Assembly: GCA_937893415.1 (NCBI GenBank)
Contig: CALBWZ010000041.1
Location: 1 to 17,879, forward strand
DNA from: an uncultured Comamonadaceae bacterium
Lineage (GTDB): Bacteria > Pseudomonadota > Gammaproteobacteria > Burkholderiales > Burkholderiaceae_C
Length of the DNA stretch: 17,879 bases
Direction: 5' to 3'
Part shown: positions 15,085 to 17,879 of the stretch, in pieces
How the letters are laid out: each line of letters starts with the position of its first letter
Numbering within the stretch: the first letter of the stretch is position 1
The notes under the pieces: generated by a model
Told to the model about the DNA's origin: nothing
What the model saw: the letters and a program-made list of their open reading frames with translations, nothing else
The model's database searches: none
Position numbers and translations under genes: made by a program

Positions 15085-15996
15085 TCAGTTGAACTGGTGC
15101 CAGTACCTAGGCGTGGCAAACACTTTTTTTAGGTGGTCTATAAAGTAGCGCACTTTGGCTGTCAGGTGACGTTGCTGGGGGTAGACGGCCAGTATGTCGT
15201 AGGCAGGCAAGGCGTATTCTGACAACACGGTTACCAACTCACCCCGTTCAAGCTGGCCTTGTATTTCCCATGTTGAACGCCAGCCAAGGCCCAGACCTTC
15301 GCTCACCCAGCGGTGCAACAACTCACCATCGTTGCAGTCCATGCTGCCGTCAACTTTGATGGTGATGGGCTTGCCGTCTTGCTGAAAATACCAGCCGCGC
15401 TGCTGGCCACCTTGTAAGTTAAAAGCCAGGCAGTTGTGCCGGCTTAAGTCTTTCAGTGCGGTTGGTTTGTTGTGTTTTTTGAAGTAGGTTGGTGTGCCAC
15501 ACACCACACGCTGGTTGCTCGCCAGCTTGACAGCTACAAAATTGGGATCAATCTGTCCACCAATGCGAATACCCAAATCGTAACCTTCGCGCACCACATC
15601 GACGACGCGGTCAGTGAGGTTGAAGGAAACTTTAACGTTGGGGTGAGACTTGATAAATGTAGGCGCGTGCGGAGCCACGTGCAATCTGCCAAATGCTGCT
15701 GGTGCCGACACAATCAGGTGGCCACTGGCCTCATAGCGTTTGGCGCTGACACTTGCTTCGGCCTGCGACCATTCGTTGAGCAAGCGCTTGCAATCATCCA
15801 AAAAGCCAGTGCCATGTTCAGTCAACGTCAGACTGCGGGTTGAGCGTAAAACCAGCTGCGTGCTGAGTCTGCGCTCAAGTGCGTCCAAGCGCCGGCCCAT
15901 CATGACAGGCGACACGCCTGCATGCACCGCGGCAGCTGAGATGGAGCCGTGCGCCATGATGCGGACAAACGCATCGATTTCTTTAAATTTATCCAT
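15085..15996 (-). CDS. LysR-family transcriptional regulator
   Basis: 303 aa, standard length. An N-terminal winged helix-turn-helix (about 3-62; FVRIMAHGSISAAAVHAGVSPVMMGRRLDALERRLSTQL region) is followed by a periplasmic-binding-protein-like effector domain (about 90-295). The AGAGG sequence upstream of the ATG at 15996 supports the start. It is transcribed away from gcl across a 140-bp shared region and towards the 8-oxoguanine deaminase gene. By the usual logic of divergent LysR genes it probably regulates gcl, itself, or both, with a purine- or glyoxylate-related effector; this is inferred from position only. The first HTH helix reads SISAAAVHAGVSPVMM, a common CrgA/DsdC-like betaproteobacterial pattern. 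Confidence 0.93.
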   Translation of the reverse strand: MDKFKEIDAFVRIMAHGSISAAAVHAGVSPVMMGRRLDALERRLSTQLVLRSTRSLTLTEHGTGFLDDCKRLLNEWSQAEASVSAKRYEASGHLIVSAPAAFGRLHVAPHAPTFIKSHPNVKVSFNLTDRVVDVVREGYDLGIRIGGQIDPNFVAVKLASNQRVVCGTPTYFKKHNKPTALKDLSRHNCLAFNLQGGQQRGWYFQQDGKPITIKVDGSMDCNDGELLHRWVSEGLGLGWRSTWEIQGQLERGELVTVLSEYALPAYDILAVYPQQRHLTAKVRYFIDHLKKVFATPRYWHQFN

Positions 15997-16008
15997 CCAA
16001 TACCTCTA

Positions 16009-16078
16009 TTACATATTTTAAGTATGCAATAAAAGTACAAATGATGCTATTTACAAATTATTTTCACACTAATAGAGT
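16009..16078 (+). promoter_or_regulatory. gcl promoter with candidate LysR-type binding site
   Basis: TTTACA (16050-16055), 17 bp and TAGAGT (16073-16078) form a plausible sigma-70 promoter with a start near 16085. Upstream, TTACATATTTTAA (16009-16021) fits the LysR T-N11-A box with TTA/TAA arms, overlapping the dyad CATA-N7-TATG (16012-16026). Both are centred about 65-70 bp before the predicted start, the usual position for a LysR recognition site. Confidence 0.5.
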
Positions 16079-16136
16079 GCTGTTGTCGGCATTACAACCA
16101 GTCGCGACAGATTTATAACCAATAGGAGTTGGAGAT

Positions 16137-17879
16137 ATGACAAAAATGACAGCAGCCGAAGCGGCAATTTGTGTGTTGGAAAAAGAGGGTTTGTTACAAA
16201 CCTTTGGTGTGCCGGGTGCAGCTATTAATCCGTTTTATGCGGCCATGAGAAAACGTGACACGGTCAAGCATATTTTGGCCAGGCACGTTGAAGGTGCCTC
16301 GCACATGGCCGAGGGGTACACCAGGGCCAAGGCTGGCAACATTGGCGTGTGTGTCGGTACGTCTGGCCCAGCTGGAACAGACATGATTACCGGCTTGTAC
16401 TCTGCCCAAGCGGACTCCATTCCAATTTTGTGCATCACTGGCCAAGCGCCACGCGCGCGTTTGCACAAAGAGGACTTCCAAGCCGTTGACATTGAGTCTA
16501 TTGCCAAGCCCGTTACCAAATGGGCGGTCACAGTTCGCGAGGGTGCGTTGGTGCCGCGTGTTTTCCAACAGGCCTGCCACATCATGCGCTCAGGTCGACC
16601 TGGTCCCGTTTTGATTGACTTGCCGTTCGACGTGCAAATGACTGAAATTGAGTTTGACATTGACACCTATGAACCTCTGGCTGTCTATAAGCCTATGGCG
16701 ACTGAGAAGCAAATCAGCAAGGTTCTCGACATGCTGGCTGCCAGCGACAAGCCGTTGCTGGTATCTGGTGGCGGTGTCATCAACGCCGATGCATCGGCTG
16801 ATTTGCAAGCCTTTGCTGAAGCGGCAGGCGTACCCGTGATTCCGACCCTGATGGGCTGGGGCACTATTCCCGATGACCACCCGCTAATGGCAGGCATGGT
16901 CGGTTTACAAACCAGCCACCGTTACGGCAACGCGTCCATGATGGCCAGTGATTTTGTATTGGGTATCGGCAACCGTTGGGCCAACCGCTTCACGGGCTCT
17001 GTTGATGTCTATAAGGGTGATAGGCAGTTTGTCCACATTGACATTGAACCCACCCAAATTGGCCGGGTATTTGAGCCTGATTACGGTGTTGTGTCAGATG
17101 CTGGCCATGCTCTGAAGCTGCTGGTGGCTGGTATTGCCAAGCGACGTGCCGCCGGCACTTGGCCAGATTTTTCTGCATGGGCTGCTCGTTGTGCTGAGCG
17201 CAAGCGAACCATGTTGCGTAAAACGCACTACACAGAAATTCCAATGAAACCAATGCGCGTGTATGAAGAAATGAGCGCTGTATTTGGCAAAGACACCACC
17301 TATGTTTCAACCATCGGATTGAGCCAAATTGCAGCGGCTCAGTTTCTGAATATTTACAAACCGCGCCAGTGGATTAATTGCGGTCAAGCCGGACCTTTGG
17401 GTTGGACTATGCCCGCAGCCTTGGGTGTTGTGGCAGCAGACCCAACCGCCAATGTGGTGGCCTTGTCAGGCGACTACGACTTTCAATTTATGCTGGAAGA
17501 GTTGGCTGTAGGAGCGCAATTTAACTTGCCTTATGTCCACGTGTTGGTCAACAACGCCTACCTTGGTTTGATACGCCAAAGCCAACGCGGTTTTAATATG
17601 GATTACTGCGTACAGTTGGCCTTTGAAAACCAAAACCTGGAAGAAGGTGATCCTTTGCGCGGCTACGGTGTGGACCACGTGGCCGTCGTTGAAGGGCTGG
17701 GTTGTAAAGCCATTCGGGTGACTGATCCTGAGAAATTACAGGATGCTTTGCGCTCTGCGCATGCAATGTCCAAGGCGTTGCGCGTACCAGTTGTGGTCGA
17801 ATGTATTTTGGAGCGAGTGACTAACATCGCCATGGGTACAGAGATCAATGCGGTCAATGAGTTTGAGGCTATTGATTGC
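16137..17879 (+). CDS. gcl: Glyoxylate carboligase (tartronate-semialdehyde synthase), 3' end outside window
   Basis: 581 codons are open to the window edge; the family is about 590-595 aa, so only roughly the last 10-15 residues are missing. A thiamine-diphosphate enzyme that joins two glyoxylate molecules, releasing CO2 and forming tartronate semialdehyde; it also binds FAD. The diagnostic trait is Val51 (ARHVEGASH), where other ThDP enzymes have a catalytic glutamate; this separates Gcl from acetolactate synthase. The C-terminal ThDP/magnesium motif is visible as GDYDFQF (from residue 445) through NNAYLG (Asn472-Asn473). GGAG at 16131-16134 precedes the ATG at 16137. It is divergent from the LysR gene, and further glyoxylate genes (hydroxypyruvate isomerase, tartronate semialdehyde reductase) would be expected to the right. 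Confidence 0.97.
   Translation, partial: MTKMTAAEAAICVLEKEGLLQTFGVPGAAINPFYAAMRKRDTVKHILARHVEGASHMAEGYTRAKAGNIGVCVGTSGPAGTDMITGLYSAQADSIPILCITGQAPRARLHKEDFQAVDIESIAKPVTKWAVTVREGALVPRVFQQACHIMRSGRPGPVLIDLPFDVQMTEIEFDIDTYEPLAVYKPMATEKQISKVLDMLAASDKPLLVSGGGVINADASADLQAFAEAAGVPVIPTLMGWGTIPDDHPLMAGMVGLQTSHRYGNASMMASDFVLGIGNRWANRFTGSVDVYKGDRQFVHIDIEPTQIGRVFEPDYGVVSDAGHALKLLVAGIAKRRAAGTWPDFSAWAARCAERKRTMLRKTHYTEIPMKPMRVYEEMSAVFGKDTTYVSTIGLSQIAAAQFLNIYKPRQWINCGQAGPLGWTMPAALGVVAADPTANVVALSGDYDFQFMLEELAVGAQFNLPYVHVLVNNAYLGLIRQSQRGFNMDYCVQLAFENQNLEEGDPLRGYGVDHVAVVEGLGCKAIRVTDPEKLQDALRSAHAMSKALRVPVVVECILERVTNIAMGTEINAVNEFEAIDC

Noticed and set aside
16137..17879. Reading the last gene as acetolactate synthase large subunit
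   Set aside because: Val51 replaces the catalytic Glu that acetolactate synthases need, and the flanking sequence matches glyoxylate carboligase.
1..17879. Mobile elements, defence systems, CRISPR arrays, tRNA or rRNA genes
   Set aside because: No transposase, integrase, regularly spaced repeats or RNA-gene sequence was recognised; all large genes are typical chromosomal ones.

Overview
The window is an ordinary, gene-dense chromosomal segment of a betaproteobacterium, most probably a member of Burkholderiales of Comamonadaceae type. This rests on the orn | M48 peptidase - pterin dehydratase - rsgA arrangement, the glnA-ntrB-ntrC order, the PuuD-type urate oxidase beside an 8-oxoguanine deaminase, and protein sequence style; base composition looks close to 50% GC, lower than many Comamonadaceae. 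The genus cannot be read from the sequence. I see no insertion sequence, phage gene, CRISPR array, tRNA or rRNA, and no obviously new gene system; the most unusual material is in the intergenic regulatory DNA.

Layout. (1) 84-2626, minus strand: a tight three-gene operon, M48 metallopeptidase, pterin-4a-carbinolamine dehydratase and ribosome GTPase RsgA. (2) 2707-3357, plus: oligoribonuclease orn, divergent from that operon. (3) 3358-3803: the only gene-free stretch above 300 bp, rich in short dyads. (4) 3804-5783: a DEAD-box RNA helicase with an Arg/Gly-rich tail, closed by a good terminator. (5) 5912-7668: an EI24-family membrane protein and a CinA-like/molybdopterin-binding domain protein, 2 nt apart. 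(6) 7669-12178: a nitrogen-control block, with glnA behind two NtrC boxes and a sigma-54 promoter, a terminator, then ntrB and ntrC. (7) 12179-17879: a purine-degradation block, with puuD (urate oxidation), a convergent 8-oxoguanine deaminase (urate formation), a LysR regulator, and divergent glyoxylate carboligase gcl, which runs off the right edge.

How the genes work together. NtrB/NtrC should sense nitrogen status and drive glnA, whose upstream DNA carries matching sites. The purine block next door covers both ends of a pathway: 8-oxoguanine to urate (deaminase), urate to 5-hydroxyisourate (PuuD), and the final carbon salvage of glyoxylate to tartronate semialdehyde (Gcl). The intermediate allantoin and ureidoglycolate steps are not in this window. 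The puuD upstream region holds a 34-bp dyad and a 10-bp palindrome laid over a predicted promoter, suggesting dedicated transcriptional control. The RNA-related genes orn, the helicase and rsgA lie close together, but that may be coincidental.
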